Assembly: GCA_963664935.2 (NCBI GenBank)
Contig: CAXXSE010000007.1
Span: 1,488,001-1,552,000, forward strand
DNA from: G963664935 sp963664935
GTDB taxonomy: Bacteria > Pseudomonadota > Gammaproteobacteria > Methylococcales > G963664935
DNA: 64,000 nt
Direction: 5' to 3'
Under the pieces are notes generated by a model that had not been told where the DNA came from, ran no database searches, and saw nothing but the letters and a program-made list of their open reading frames with translations. Position numbers and translations under genes: made by a program. Positions 38,087-48,069 of the stretch are shown in pieces; within the stretch, counting starts at the first letter, position 1, and the number at the start of each line of letters is the position of its first letter.

Positions 38087-39571
38087 ATGCAGTCTACACC
38101 ATTCACCACTTTCAAACTATTCTTGATTGGTTTGATTTTAGTTGTAGTTACGCTGCTAGCAGCGCGTGAAGGAAGCAAAACCTTTTTCCAAGAAAGAAAA
38201 CCTCAACTCCAGAAAGTAGTAGAATCCGGAAAACTCAAAGTCCTAACCCGATTCGATCCCACTACCTATTATGAATCCGCTGATGGATTTTCCGGTTTGG
38301 AACATGATCTCGTGCAACTGTTCGCCGAAAGGCTCGGGGTAGAAGCTCAATTCATTATCCCGGACACTTTCAGCCAAATTCTCTCGATGATCTCCGAAGG
38401 ACAAGCGGATATTGCGGCAGCCGGTTTAACGGTAACCGATCAGCGAAAAACATCAATGCGCTTCGCCCCTGAATACACCACTATCACCGAACAACTTGTT
38501 TACCGGGCGAGAACTCGGAGACCTCGAAAAATTTCCGATCTCAGCGCAGGGATTTTGGAAGTAGTGCACGGTACAACCCACATCGACAGCTTAGTACGTT
38601 TAAAAAAGGAAAATCCCGAACTTGAATGGGACGTCAATTCCGAATTAAATACTGACGGTCTTCTTTACTTGGTCAACGAAGGATTAATCGATTATACCGT
38701 AGCGGATTCAAACCAAATCACACTGGTTCGCCGTTTTTACCCAAAATTGTACGTGGCTTTCGACCTTTCCAAACCCAGAAAACTTGCCTGGGCATTTCCC
38801 AAATCCGGTGACATGAGTCTATACAACGAAGCCGTTCGTTTTTTTGAGAAAATCAAAAAAGACAAAACCCTGGATCAACTGATCGAGCGGCATTATGGCC
38901 ACGCCACTACCTTGGGTTATGTGGATAACTGTACTTTTCGCAAGCATTTCGCAAATCGTTTACCCAAGTTTCGAGCGCAATTTGAAAAAGCAGCCCATAA
39001 AAATGGCATGGATTGGCGTTTATTAGCAGCGATCGGATACCAGGAGTCCCATTGGCGCACCAACGCTGTATCGCCTACAGGCGTTCGTGGAATCATGATG
39101 CTCACCCAAGCTACCGCTAAACAGCTCAAGGTAACCAATCGTCGAGACCCTGGGCAAAGCATCGAAGGTGGTGCGCGATATTTCATGAGGAATAAAAAGA
39201 AAATTCCCGAGAGAATCGATGAACCTGACCGGACATGGCTGGCCTTAGCTGCCTACAATGTTGGTTTTGGCCATCTCAATGATGCGCGCATCATCACTCA
39301 GCGGCAGAGCCGAAGTCCTGACAAATGGATCCATGTAAAACAATCGTTGCCGCTGCTGACCCAGAAAAAATGGTACAAACAAACCAAACATGGCTACGCA
39401 CGGGGATGGGAGCCGGTCCGATACGTCGAAAATGTTCGTGGGTACTTTGACCTGCTGGTGTGGTTAACCCAGGAAAACATTATCGAAAAGAATGCTATGG
39501 CGAAGCATAGGGACACTGCCGAGAATAAATCAATTTTCGATAGCTTCCAGGACAACAAAGTACTTTTCTGA
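38087..39571 (+). CDS. mltF: Membrane-bound lytic murein transglycosylase F
   Basis: 494 residues. N-terminal membrane anchor (10-28), a solute-binding-protein-3 domain (about 48-275, LKVLTRFDPTTYYE and DIAAAGLTVT), then an SLT transglycosylase domain with catalytic Glu in AAIGYQESHWRTNAVSPTG and the ALAAYNVGFGHLNDA block. It cleaves peptidoglycan at the outer membrane inner face. Convergent with tadA; their stops are adjacent (39571/39572). Confidence 0.96.
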   Translation: MQSTPFTTFKLFLIGLILVVVTLLAAREGSKTFFQERKPQLQKVVESGKLKVLTRFDPTTYYESADGFSGLEHDLVQLFAERLGVEAQFIIPDTFSQILSMISEGQADIAAAGLTVTDQRKTSMRFAPEYTTITEQLVYRARTRRPRKISDLSAGILEVVHGTTHIDSLVRLKKENPELEWDVNSELNTDGLLYLVNEGLIDYTVADSNQITLVRRFYPKLYVAFDLSKPRKLAWAFPKSGDMSLYNEAVRFFEKIKKDKTLDQLIERHYGHATTLGYVDNCTFRKHFANRLPKFRAQFEKAAHKNGMDWRLLAAIGYQESHWRTNAVSPTGVRGIMMLTQATAKQLKVTNRRDPGQSIEGGARYFMRNKKKIPERIDEPDRTWLALAAYNVGFGHLNDARIITQRQSRSPDKWIHVKQSLPLLTQKKWYKQTKHGYARGWEPVRYVENVRGYFDLLVWLTQENIIEKNAMAKHRDTAENKSIFDSFQDNKVLF

Positions 39572-40147
39572 TTATCGTCTGGCCGTAAAAAATTTTTTCA
39601 ATAGGGCGCCGCATGGTTCGGATAATACACCACCCCGCCATTCAATTGTATGGTTGGACCATTCACAATGGGACAATTGCAAAACACTCTCTACCGCACC
39701 CCGTTTGGGATCGTAAGCCCCAAAAACCAGACGACCAACGCGTGCATGGATGATCGCCCCCATGCACATGACGCAAGGTTCCAAGGTCGCGTATAAAGTT
39801 GTATCGATCAGGCGATAGTTTCGCAAAACCGCGCCGGAACGGCGTAAAGCATTAATTTCCGCATGAGCGCTTGGATCATTGGTAGCTATTGGACTATTCC
39901 AACCTTCACCCAAACAAACGTTGCCTTTAACGAGAATCGCGCCAACCGGAACTTCCCCGGCCTCTTGCGCACGCATGGCGAGCGATAGTGCACGCCGCAT
40001 CCAATCTTCATCGGACAACACGGGAGATGACACTACGCTTGAGCAAGCAATGGAGGAAGGTTTCGAGAAAGTCGATATCGATGCCGTGAAATACAAGCAC
40101 ATTGTTCTGAGAATGGTATTTCTTTCTTGTAAAGCCTCATCGGACAA
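39572..40147 (-). CDS. tadA: tRNA-specific adenosine deaminase
   Basis: Makes inosine at the wobble position of tRNA-Arg. Zinc and catalytic sites: HAEINAL and PCVMCMGA. As listed it has 191 residues, but the first 49 are not family-like; a start near GTG about 40023 (LSDEDWMRRALSLAMRAQEAGEVPVGA) gives a normal length of about 150. The N-terminal extension is probably not translated. Confidence 0.93.
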   Translation of the reverse strand: MSDEALQERNTILRTMCLYFTASISTFSKPSSIACSSVVSSPVLSDEDWMRRALSLAMRAQEAGEVPVGAILVKGNVCLGEGWNSPIATNDPSAHAEINALRRSGAVLRNYRLIDTTLYATLEPCVMCMGAIIHARVGRLVFGAYDPKRGAVESVLQLSHCEWSNHTIEWRGGVLSEPCGALLKKFFTARR

Positions 40148-40356
40148 TCCTATTTGCTTCTATCAAAAATGGGATTTTATATTGCTTGAAATACACCGTT
40201 TACCAATGATTTCGGGTGGGGCTTTCTTGTGAGTATCGGCTATATTTTGCTAGGGCGCTGCAATTTTAGTCAAGCCAGATTACCATTAAAACGGCTTTTC
40301 ACACTTTTTGCCACAATTTTACGCGAACTAAAATTTACCTAATTAATTTCTAAAAT

Positions 40357-41556
40357 ATGATTTCATTTTTGCCTGAAATATTCCGCTTACGCGGCCAAAA
40401 ACGCGCCGAAGTAAAACTATCCAGTGGAAAAAAAAGTATTTCCAAGCTAAGATCGCTCATCTACTTCGGTCTCAGTGTAAAATCAATTCGGGAATTTCCC
40501 AGGCATCTGTTGTCAAGATTAAGGCAATTGAAACCGATCTCTGAAAAATCGGACGGAACTTCGATAATGAAAACACTACGATCAGGATTGGGTTACGCGA
40601 CCGATACCTCAAAAGCTATGTTAACACGCGTATCGAAAATCCGATCACCATTCCGCCGCTCCGGTGAAAATCGTATCTGCACTTATTTGGCAAAGGCGTA
40701 CCCTGGTTCTCGTATGCGGCAATATACGGTGCATGTACCACCAAACTACACTTGGCGACGATCAACGCCTCTGGTCATGGTGTTGCACGGCTGTCAACAA
40801 TGCGACGAACAAATTCAGCATATTAGCAATTTCGACGCAATTTCTGATAAAGCGGGGTTTATCGTGGTGTATCCATTCGTCACCAGCTACACAGGGTTAC
40901 GCCTCAAAAATTGTTGGGGGTGGTGGTCGAAAAATGAGATTGAGGCCGGGAGCGGTGAGGTAGAGGATTTGTGGGGGATTATCGAGCAGCTAAAGACCGA
41001 ATTCAATATTGACCGGAGACGAATTCATGTAGCGGGGCTATCGTCGGGCGCCGCCATGGCTACCGCGATGATGGTCGTACATGGACATAAAATCGCATCC
41101 GGCGCGACGGTAGCCGGTGTTCCTTATTCGGAGACCCAACGGGCGGTTGCGGCACCACTCAGTGGATGGCGTCAATTTAAATCAATCGAGGAAATTTCCA
41201 ACGCGATGACCGTCGCCATGGATAGGCGAAAGCGTCGAGTTCCGATCTTTATCGTCCATTCGCGGGACGACAAAACAGTGGATATTCAAGCCGCCCACAA
41301 TATCCGTGATAGCTGGGCTCAATGTTTCGGAATCGGTACCGCAAAACGATTCAAAGTCGAATCGGGGGAAACCAGCGGCACCCCATGGGTGCATACGAAA
41401 TATCGCGATGATTCGAGGAAAACATTGATAGAGACACTGATTATCGAGGGTCCGGACCACGGTTGGTACGGCGGGAAGCCCGGGAAGTTCAGTTATCCCG
41501 AAGCACCTGATATTTCCCGACTATTTTGGAAATTCTTCCGCTACCATCGACTCTAA
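40357..41556 (+). CDS. PHB depolymerase-type esterase
   Basis: 399 residues. Alpha/beta hydrolase with MVLHGCQQ (oxyanion region), nucleophile GLSSGAAMA, IVHSRDDKTVD (Asp) and GPDHGWYGG (His): a complete triad of the extracellular short-chain PHA depolymerase / LpqC family. About 100 basic residues precede the domain without a signal peptide; a start at the internal ATG (MKTLRSGLGYATDTS) is possible. It could act on storage polyester or other esters. Confidence 0.85.
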   Translation: MISFLPEIFRLRGQKRAEVKLSSGKKSISKLRSLIYFGLSVKSIREFPRHLLSRLRQLKPISEKSDGTSIMKTLRSGLGYATDTSKAMLTRVSKIRSPFRRSGENRICTYLAKAYPGSRMRQYTVHVPPNYTWRRSTPLVMVLHGCQQCDEQIQHISNFDAISDKAGFIVVYPFVTSYTGLRLKNCWGWWSKNEIEAGSGEVEDLWGIIEQLKTEFNIDRRRIHVAGLSSGAAMATAMMVVHGHKIASGATVAGVPYSETQRAVAAPLSGWRQFKSIEEISNAMTVAMDRRKRRVPIFIVHSRDDKTVDIQAAHNIRDSWAQCFGIGTAKRFKVESGETSGTPWVHTKYRDDSRKTLIETLIIEGPDHGWYGGKPGKFSYPEAPDISRLFWKFFRYHRL

Positions 41557-41737
41557 TGACAGGAGGCTACATCGATTATTCTGGCAAATTAGAACTAACC
41601 CGTAATGGTTAAACGCATTAATTCCCTGTTGATTCGAACCTGTAAATCGTTGTTTTTGCGATTTGGTTCTCAGTAAACCGTGCAAAATCCAGTTATCCTG
41701 TGATTCTTCTAAATGTTTTATCCTGGATTGTACGATA

Positions 41738-42031
41738 ATGAAAAAATACTGCTTTTCCTTCCCCGGTCAGCTAACCGGCCTTTGCAAGATTGTTTTCTTA
41801 ATGGGTTTCCTGACTATCACTGCCTGCAGCAGCCTCGATAGAAAACCGCACGCTATGGCTCCCCTGCACCCCGTAGCTACGGCCGCTGACAAAGCAGCCG
41901 GAAAATGCATGCTTCCCGGCCAGATTCGAAAACTAGGCACTAACTTTACCTATTTGACACCCAAGCGCGCCGTGCAAACATCGTTCTCCGATTGTAAAAT
42001 TCGTGGTGGCGAGATGAACTCGGGGATATAG
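41738..42031 (+). CDS. Small lipoprotein, unknown function
   Basis: About 97 residues from MKKYCFSFP, with a lipoprotein signal ending TITACSS. The mature part CMLPGQIRKLGTNFTYLTPKR and FSDCKIRGGE has two paired cysteines and matches a conserved small lipoprotein family I cannot name. An in-frame ATG at 41663 is less likely. A stub of family A miniature DNA (TTCTCGGACAGCCTACTA, 42053-42070) lies just after it. Confidence 0.65.
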   Translation: MKKYCFSFPGQLTGLCKIVFLMGFLTITACSSLDRKPHAMAPLHPVATAADKAAGKCMLPGQIRKLGTNFTYLTPKRAVQTSFSDCKIRGGEMNSGI

Positions 42032-42078
42032 AATGCTTTATGTTTTGAGCTGTTCTCGGACAGCCTACTAACCCGACT

Positions 42079-44006
42079 TCAGATCAACAATCGCTCAGCC
42101 CAATCCAACACTTCTTTGAAAGGAATATGCTCTAGGCGCGAAAAAAGCGGATGCCGGCTGAGTTTCGCCCGGCTGATCCGTGGTGAGCTGAGCCCACAAA
42201 GGAAACGCGTCAGGGCTCGGGGTTGTTTTAGATATTCACCGTCCTTGGCGTCTTGCAACACCTTTTGAACGTCATCCGAAAGCTCTGAATCTATAGTCTG
42301 ATTGGTTCGTTGAAAAAGATCCGCGTTCTTGCCGTTCCGGCACCAAGAACAATGGCCGCAGGGCCGATCCAGTTTCTCGCTAAAATGCGCCGCTAAAAAC
42401 AAGGTCTGGCAACTATCAAGACCGGCGAGTTCCAAAACCTGGTGCAACCTTGCAATTTCAGCCGTTTCCCGTTTCAGAACCCGAGCGCTCAATTCCCCTG
42501 CCAGTTTAGCGTTAACATCCGGTAATTTCAGTCGGCGGTAACGATGACGGACACCACTCACTTTGACTTCCAGCATTTGTTGTTCACCTAACCAGTCCAG
42601 CGCCCGAATGATGCGATCGCGATCGAACTTTAAAGCCACCGCCGCGGCGGTTGTATCGATTTTAAACCAGCTTACCTTTTTCTCGGCTTGCCGAAACAGC
42701 CTGGACAAAAATTCACGGCGTTCTCCTTGAAAGCGGCTGAGAATCTCCTCGGAACTCATCAATGGCTTAAAACTATAATCCGAATAGAAAGGCGTACCTC
42801 CCTGTAAGTATCCATCGAGTTCAAGATAGGTAAGCAAAGTGCGCAGTACCAGCAGGCGAATATCGTATGTCGCCGACAGTTCATAAAGGTTAAGATCGAA
42901 TTGATTGCCGAGTGCGAACAAGCCATCAATCCATTCGTACAAGGTTTTTGAATCGGGTGTATCACCGTAGATAAAGTTTTCCAGTACGTTGAGATCGTCG
43001 GCGCACACCAGCATTCCACAAACCGAGGTTTCACCGTCGCGCCCGGCACGACCGATTTCTTGTGCGTAATTCTCCAGGCTTTTTGGAAGATTATAATGAT
43101 AAACATAACGGATATCCGCCTTATCGATTCCCATACCAAAAGCAATGGTCGCGACCACAATAAAACGCTCGGAGGACATGAACCAATCCTGCACGGCGCT
43201 TCGATGATCATCCTTCATGCCGGCGTGATAGGCGCGGGCCGGAAACCCATCCACAATTAGCCGCTCGGCGATGGCTTCCGCTGTTTTTTGCAGGGTGACG
43301 TAAACAATCGTGGGACCCGGCGGGCTATCGCGAAGGTTCTCCAGCAATGTCGAATATCTTTGTTGGCCGGTCACAGGCATGGTTTTCAATGTGAGATTTG
43401 GCCTGTAAAAACCGGTGCGTACCGCACATTCCGGGGTTATGTCGAAACCGGAACAGATATCTTTAAGAACCTGCTCCGTAGCGGTGGCGGTGAGCGCGAG
43501 AATTCGTTCCACTTGAAATTCCCGCGCGTATCCGGCCAGCTTCAAATAATCCGGCCTGAAATTATGACCCATTCCGAAATGCAATGCACTTCATCGACCG
43601 CGAACAGTGAGATCTTAAGCGTTCGAATCGACGCACGAAACCGCTCGTTGTTAAATCGTTCAGGCGCAACATAAAGCATCCGGAGTTGACCGTGCCGAAG
43701 CTGTTCCATGACCGCCCGGTAGGCTTCGGCATCCAAGGTTGAGTCCAGCCGTTGAGCCACAATTCCACGTGACGTGAGCGCATCGATCTGATCTTTCATG
43801 AGTGCGATCAATGGAGATACCACCAAAGTCACGCCCGACAACATTAAGGAAGGCAATTGGTAACACAGCGATTTCCCTCCACCCGTCGGAAACACGGCCG
43901 CCGCCGATTTGCCATCCAAAAGATGCTCCATGACCTTGGCTTGCCCTGGGAGGAGGCTACTAAATCCGAAAGATTCTTCGAGTGTGGTCTGGATTTTTTG
44001 GTGCAT
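42079..44006 (-). pseudogene. recQ: RecQ-family DNA helicase, frameshifted
   Basis: The 3'-5' helicase has FPTGGGKSLCYQLP (Walker A), VDEVHCISEW (motif II, DEVH not DEAH), LTATAT (III), FGMGIDKADIR (V) and QEIGRAGRDGE (VI), then a zinc site ending CGHCSWC and a helical tail. The frame breaks right after SEW: family GHNFRPDYLKLA continues one base out of frame near 43560, explained by loss of one G in a GGG(G) run. Start MHQKIQTTLEESFGF at 44006. It may be a true pseudogene or a homopolymer error. Symbol given for the family; it may not be the main recQ. Confidence 0.88.
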
Positions 44007-44013
44007 TGCTATT

Positions 44014-44544
44014 TCAATTATCTCCGAAAACCGGAAAAAAACCATCCCTATTCGGCATTTTCACTTCGGGCAATGTTTGGGCATTCATTTCCGTCATTTG
44101 GTCAATGATGCCATTGATGTAAAGTAAATAGGCCGTCACCGCGTAAACATCGTTATCGGCAAGGGAACCCGGTGCATTTAATGGCATGGCTCGGCGTGTA
44201 AAATCAAAAACCGTGGTCGCGTAGGGCCAATAGGTTCCAATGGTTTTATCGGGATACGCGTGAATTAAGCCATTGCCCCCCCCAGCAAGTTCTTCGGCGG
44301 TGGCGCCGATGCCCTCCGATCCATGACAGGATTGACAGTATCGGGTGTAGACTTTCTCACCCTCCAATGCATTTCCACCGCCGGGTGGTAAACCGACGCC
44401 GTTGGGGAAAACCCCGATATTCCAGGCTTCAATTTCCGCGAGCGATGCGGGTTCTCCCAATCCCGGGCCAGGGTGAATGGATTGGGTGCACGCGCCAATT
44501 GCCGCGAGGATCACTAAAGTTAACAGACTGGTGTATCCTTTCAT
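44014..44544 (-). CDS. SoxD/SorB-like cytochrome c lipoprotein
   Basis: 176 residues. Lipoprotein signal (AAIGAC, Cys19), one heme site CQSCH (70-74), Met ligand likely in RRAMPLNAPGSL. GLGEPASLAEIEAWNIGVFPNG and KTIGTYWPYATTVFDF plus VKMPNRDGF match cytochrome subunits of sulfite dehydrogenases (SoxD/SorB type). No molybdopterin subunit (SoxC/SorA) is in the window, so the partner is unknown. It lies 7 bases upstream of the recQ start. Confidence 0.85.
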   Translation of the reverse strand: MKGYTSLLTLVILAAIGACTQSIHPGPGLGEPASLAEIEAWNIGVFPNGVGLPPGGGNALEGEKVYTRYCQSCHGSEGIGATAEELAGGGNGLIHAYPDKTIGTYWPYATTVFDFTRRAMPLNAPGSLADNDVYAVTAYLLYINGIIDQMTEMNAQTLPEVKMPNRDGFFPVFGDN

Positions 44545-44568
44545 GTTTGCAAGTTATAAGCACTCAGA

Positions 44569-45384
44569 TCAGGACAAGGTATGAAGAAACAGGTGGGGTT
44601 TGTTGATTTGTTTGCCAGCATACTCCAGTTTCACATGAACTTTAACGCTAGCAATGTCAGAATAATCACTATTCGGGCGCAGTTGTGGGAATAGAAGGTT
44701 TAGATCGATGTGGTGATTGAAGTGATCAAGAATGGATGTGGCGTGCTTCAGGATATATTCCGGGCTATCCGGCTTGAAAAGTTCCCCAAAGGCCTCGTTA
44801 AACGCTTTGATTACAGCATTTACATCCGTTTTTTTCTTGTTGATCGGATACTCCTTTCCGGTGGATCTGGCAATGGTCTCTTCCACATCTTCCCATAGCT
44901 CGCCCAGTTCCCGCCCACCAGTTAGTGAATATCTGAAGTGTTTAAGCACCCCCTTGACCAGTAGGTCGAAGAGATTGATGGTGTTATCTTTTTTAAGGTG
45001 ATGGACGGCCAACAGGTGCTTGTAGGTGAGAAAGCTTTTCAGCTTGTTGCCATCGCGTATGCTGGTATCACCCGTCGCTCGGGTATCATTTATCTTGGTG
45101 TTAAAGTGATAAATCTGTAATTTGTTCTGGCTCTTGCTATTCGGCTTAAAAACAACCTTAATGGATGTATTACCCTTCTTCTTTTCGGAGACAAAGACAT
45201 TTTCGAGTTCGTTAAGATCGATGTCTTCAGTGGATGACTGGAAAAAGTCCTTCAGCGCATAGTACAGCGAGCTTTTGCCGCTGCCGTTCTCGCCATAGAT
45301 AAACAGGTTCCTGCCGCCCACGTTGATTTTGTGGGTGCCAAGAAAGGCCTTGTAATTGGTGATCTCAATGGTCTGAATGCGCAT
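44569..45384 (-). CDS. AAA/RecF-like ATPase, C-terminally truncated
   Basis: SMC/RecF-type N-terminal ATPase domain: MRIQTIEITNYKAFLGTHKI, Walker A GENGSGKSSL (31-40), then a helical insert. It ends VKLEYAGKQINKPHLFLHTLS and a stop exactly where the family goes on with the ABC signature and Walker B, so half of the ATPase site is lost. ATG 45384 lies 10 bases after the small upstream gene. Such ATPases occur beside restriction-modification genes; here it closes a four-gene run with a zeta-like kinase and an R-M fragment. Confidence 0.8.
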   Translation of the reverse strand: MRIQTIEITNYKAFLGTHKINVGGRNLFIYGENGSGKSSLYYALKDFFQSSTEDIDLNELENVFVSEKKKGNTSIKVVFKPNSKSQNKLQIYHFNTKINDTRATGDTSIRDGNKLKSFLTYKHLLAVHHLKKDNTINLFDLLVKGVLKHFRYSLTGGRELGELWEDVEETIARSTGKEYPINKKKTDVNAVIKAFNEAFGELFKPDSPEYILKHATSILDHFNHHIDLNLLFPQLRPNSDYSDIASVKVHVKLEYAGKQINKPHLFLHTLS

Positions 45385-45394
45385 GGTTGTCGCC

Positions 45395-45562
45395 TTATTC
45401 TTCCCTGATTTCACCATCTTTGAGGACAATGACAGATGTTCCGGCTTTTCTGGCGATTTCCCTGGCCTTGCAGGCTGCCCGTTTCAAGGCGATCTCGGCA
45501 TAGACCAGATCGAGGTCCCGTTTTTGATCAGATGTGGTTTGATCGCTTGTTTTGCTAGTCAT
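45395..45562 (-). CDS. Small partner protein of the zeta-like kinase, possible antitoxin
   Basis: 55 residues (MTSKTSDQTTSDQKRDLDLV ending VIVLKDGEIREE). Its ATG overlaps the TGA of the zeta-like gene (ATGA). The second half, LKRAACKAREIARKAGTSVIV, resembles the small proteins often encoded next to zeta-like kinases. Antitoxin role is inference from this pairing. Confidence 0.7.
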   Translation of the reverse strand: MTSKTSDQTTSDQKRDLDLVYAEIALKRAACKAREIARKAGTSVIVLKDGEIREE

Positions 45563-46090
45563 TCTTTAACTCCTTCTTTGAGAAGTAGTGGGGTTGGCCC
45601 GGAGTTGTCATAAAGCGCCCATTCATCCACTAGGGGTTTGTAGAGCGCTTCAAGATTACGCAGCCCGGCTGCAAACCGGCGTCGAATGATAGCTTCAGGC
45701 ACATGATGGCCACCGGTTCGGACTCGCTGTTTGACCCGCGCAATCGCCAATTCGGGCGACGCCAGTTTCAGGAAAAAGAGTTTGACCTTGTAGCCCGACG
45801 ACTGCCATTGCGGTATCAATCTGGAGTAGTGACGGCCACTTAGGGTGGTCTCAAACAAAGCTTTCGCCCAGGCGCACATGGTTATGTATTTCCGCCAGCA
45901 TTAAGCGACCGGCCCTGAATGCGATGGAATCCGGCACGAAAGGCGCCAGCCCGGCGGCAATTAGATCGGCATTGACGAAGTTGGGGCAGTCCGCCTCGTT
46001 GGGCAGGAATTCACCGGCAAAGATCGTTTTTCCAGCGCATTTGGGACCGGCGATGATAATGATCTTTTTTTCCATCGCGGCATTCATCAT
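45559..46090 (-). pseudogene. Zeta-toxin-like kinase, frameshifted
   Basis: P-loop kinase fold. Start MMNAAMEKKIIIIAGPKCAGKT with Walker A, then PNFVNADLIAAGLAPF and LMLAEIHNHV. At about 45860 one base is missing; family FAFETTLSGRHYSRL continues in another frame through RTGGHHVPEAIIRRRF to the stop at 45559. Zeta-type toxins phosphorylate UDP-sugars; short chromosomal relatives are less studied. The ATG overlaps the stop of the upstream R-M fragment (ATGA), so it belonged to that operon. Confidence 0.82.
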
Positions 46091-46765
46091 TTCAACGCAT
46101 CGCGGATGGTGCGAACCACCGCCACGCTGTCCAGGGTTTCCAGATTATTGCGCACCGGGTGGCGAGGGTCGTAGAGACGGTCGAATTCGCGTTGGATAAT
46201 GGCGAGCTTTTCCGCTTCGGTGATGTCGTCGGTGATGGGTGTAAGCTCGCTTAGATTGAGGAGGAATTCTTTGTTGGCGGCCTTGATGTCGTCTGGGAAG
46301 TAAAGTTCGTATACTAGGCCGTCGATGAGTTGTTCGAAGTAGGCGGATTGGAGTTTGTTGTCATTCTTCTTGGCTAGGCAGGAGTAGTCAACCAATGGTT
46401 CAAGGTAATATGCATAATTAGTCTCATAAGGCGGGATAGGCAGCAGTTCCACATATTGTTTAAAATAGCGTCTAGTTTTCCCCCGTACATCAGTTGAGAT
46501 TAGCGGAAAATAACAATCCAGCACGGACGAATTGGCTATTGCCAAAATCCATTTGAGCCTTTCTCCAGTAAGAATATATGAAGTGTTTAATACGAATATC
46601 TCTTTTGATGAAAATGCAAAATTTGGTCTCGGGGACATCTCTAGCCAAACAATCTTCTCCTTCTTAAACTCATCAAGATAAGCGCAATTCCTTATATTAT
46701 AGGGCGTGACACCTTGGTCATCCCTCCTATGAAGCCCTTTTGCTTGAAAAAAAGTCGTTAATCGC
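46087..46765 (-). pseudogene. 3' fragment of a type IIG restriction-modification enzyme (TaqI-like specificity domain)
   Basis: The frame is open from about 46765 without a start: RRDDQGVTPYNIRNCAYLDE, then KEKIVWLEMSPRPNFAF, LNTSYILTG, VELLPIPPYE and a helical C-terminus with EREFDRLYD-like sequence (QREFDRLYDPRH). This is the DNA-recognition end of Eco57I/TaqI-like fused methylase-nucleases. The methylase and nuclease parts are missing, so the system is dead. An internal ATG at 46638 could express about 183 residues. Confidence 0.75.
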
Positions 46766-46847
46766 TATCCATAGCCTCCCGTAGCTCCGACAACAATCCG
46801 AAGCTTTTTTCGCTTTATCCCTTTCAAGAACTGTATATTGTATCAGT

Positions 46848-47417
46848 CTACAATTCCCGAAACATTACCGCAAGTGCTGTTTCCGCCATGCGATGAGCAT
46901 GGGAAAAATGATCGTTTCTCATATTCGAGCGTGGGTTCTTGGACGTTTGCTTATTAGCGCCTATTGGGATAAATACCCAAAGAGCCTGGCAGAGAAAGAA
47001 ACACCAAATAGCAAGTAATAGACTGCCATTTGTCGAATACGCCCATACCGCGGTGAATACGGCACCGGTTTGCAGCATGGCATCCGATAACAATCCGATA
47101 AAGCTTCGGTAAAACAACAGCGTCCGGCTGAGACAAAATAGGCCCACGGCCAGTGCTACAAGCCCTAATGGAGATGAGGCGGTAAATAGGAAGATGCCGG
47201 CAAGGATCGTACTGGTTGAAACCAGTATGACTTTTCCAGGCCGTATTGGCGCCAGGACGCATAAGTACACTATATAAGTCAGTAGTAACAATCCGAATAG
47301 AGTTTTTATTGCTATTTCCGGAGGCAACCAATGCTGCAATAGCGTTGCCGCGGGATAACAAGCTAAGGTCAACGCGACGGCAATGCCTATTTGTCCAATG
47401 AGAGTGGGTGTTTTCAT
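46848..47417 (-). CDS. Inner membrane protein of unknown function
   Basis: 189 residues with five or six hydrophobic segments (IGIAVALTLACYPAATLL, TLFGLLLLTYIVYLCVL, VSTSTILAGIFLF, GLVALAVGLFCL, LLLAIWCFFLCQALWVFI) and a hydrophilic C-terminus with KNPRSNMRNDHF. I do not recognise the family. It is downstream of the PspA-like and VWA genes on the same strand, so it may belong to that envelope-stress group. Confidence 0.7.
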   Translation of the reverse strand: MKTPTLIGQIGIAVALTLACYPAATLLQHWLPPEIAIKTLFGLLLLTYIVYLCVLAPIRPGKVILVSTSTILAGIFLFTASSPLGLVALAVGLFCLSRTLLFYRSFIGLLSDAMLQTGAVFTAVWAYSTNGSLLLAIWCFFLCQALWVFIPIGANKQTSKNPRSNMRNDHFSHAHRMAETALAVMFREL

Positions 47418-47500
47418 GAAATCGATCCTCCTATTTCGTCGCTTGTTTGAAAGTAACTTTCCAGTACGATGTCGTAACTGTTCCGTTTGGTGCTGAACAG

Positions 47501-48040
47501 TTAAACTTGGGAACGTTTTTGTTTTTCCGCCACGTACGCTATTTCGACATCGTCGTCGGATACGCTGTAATGGGTAGCATTCACATCAAAGGGGCTGACG
47601 GAATCGGTGGATGCAGCATCCGACAACACGTTCATTTTATCCATCACCGCAGCCAATTTTTCTTTGCGATTGGCAATTTGTAAAGTTGCTTCTTCCCTTT
47701 GTTGCTTGAACGATGATAATTCGCTTTCAATGCACGTAAGCCTTTCGGCGGTTTCCAGCTTTTTGCGAATGAACGTACGCGCCAGATCGGCGTTATTTTG
47801 CTGAAAACACAGATCAATTTTGTTTTCCAGATCGCTGACTGTTTGGCTAGTTTGATCATAGTGGGCGTTATGTTGTTCGATGCGCTTTGTGATCCGTTTT
47901 CGCTCGCTTTCGTTTATGTCGATTGCTTCTTGCATTTCTCTCACCGCTTGCTTGAGCAGGCTTTGGGGTTCTTCAATGCTATCTAATAAGCTGTGGACAT
48001 CGGCTTTTAACAAGCGTGAAAGTCGTGTAATCAGTGTCAT
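47501..48040 (-). CDS. PspA/IM30-family coiled-coil protein
   Basis: About 179 residues from MTLITRLSRLLKADVHSLLDSIEEP, the amphipathic helix and start of a PspA fold, then long coiled coil (QAVREMQEAIDINESERKRI, ESELSSFKQQREEATLQIAN). PspA-type proteins line stressed membranes. It lies between the VWA gene and the membrane-protein gene on one strand. The shortened C-terminus resembles PspA variants associated with VWA proteins. Start 48040 chosen over 48055. Confidence 0.88.
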   Translation of the reverse strand: MTLITRLSRLLKADVHSLLDSIEEPQSLLKQAVREMQEAIDINESERKRITKRIEQHNAHYDQTSQTVSDLENKIDLCFQQNNADLARTFIRKKLETAERLTCIESELSSFKQQREEATLQIANRKEKLAAVMDKMNVLSDAASTDSVSPFDVNATHYSVSDDDVEIAYVAEKQKRSQV

Positions 48041-48069
48041 GTTAGTACCTCTCATTTAGTTTATTTCTC

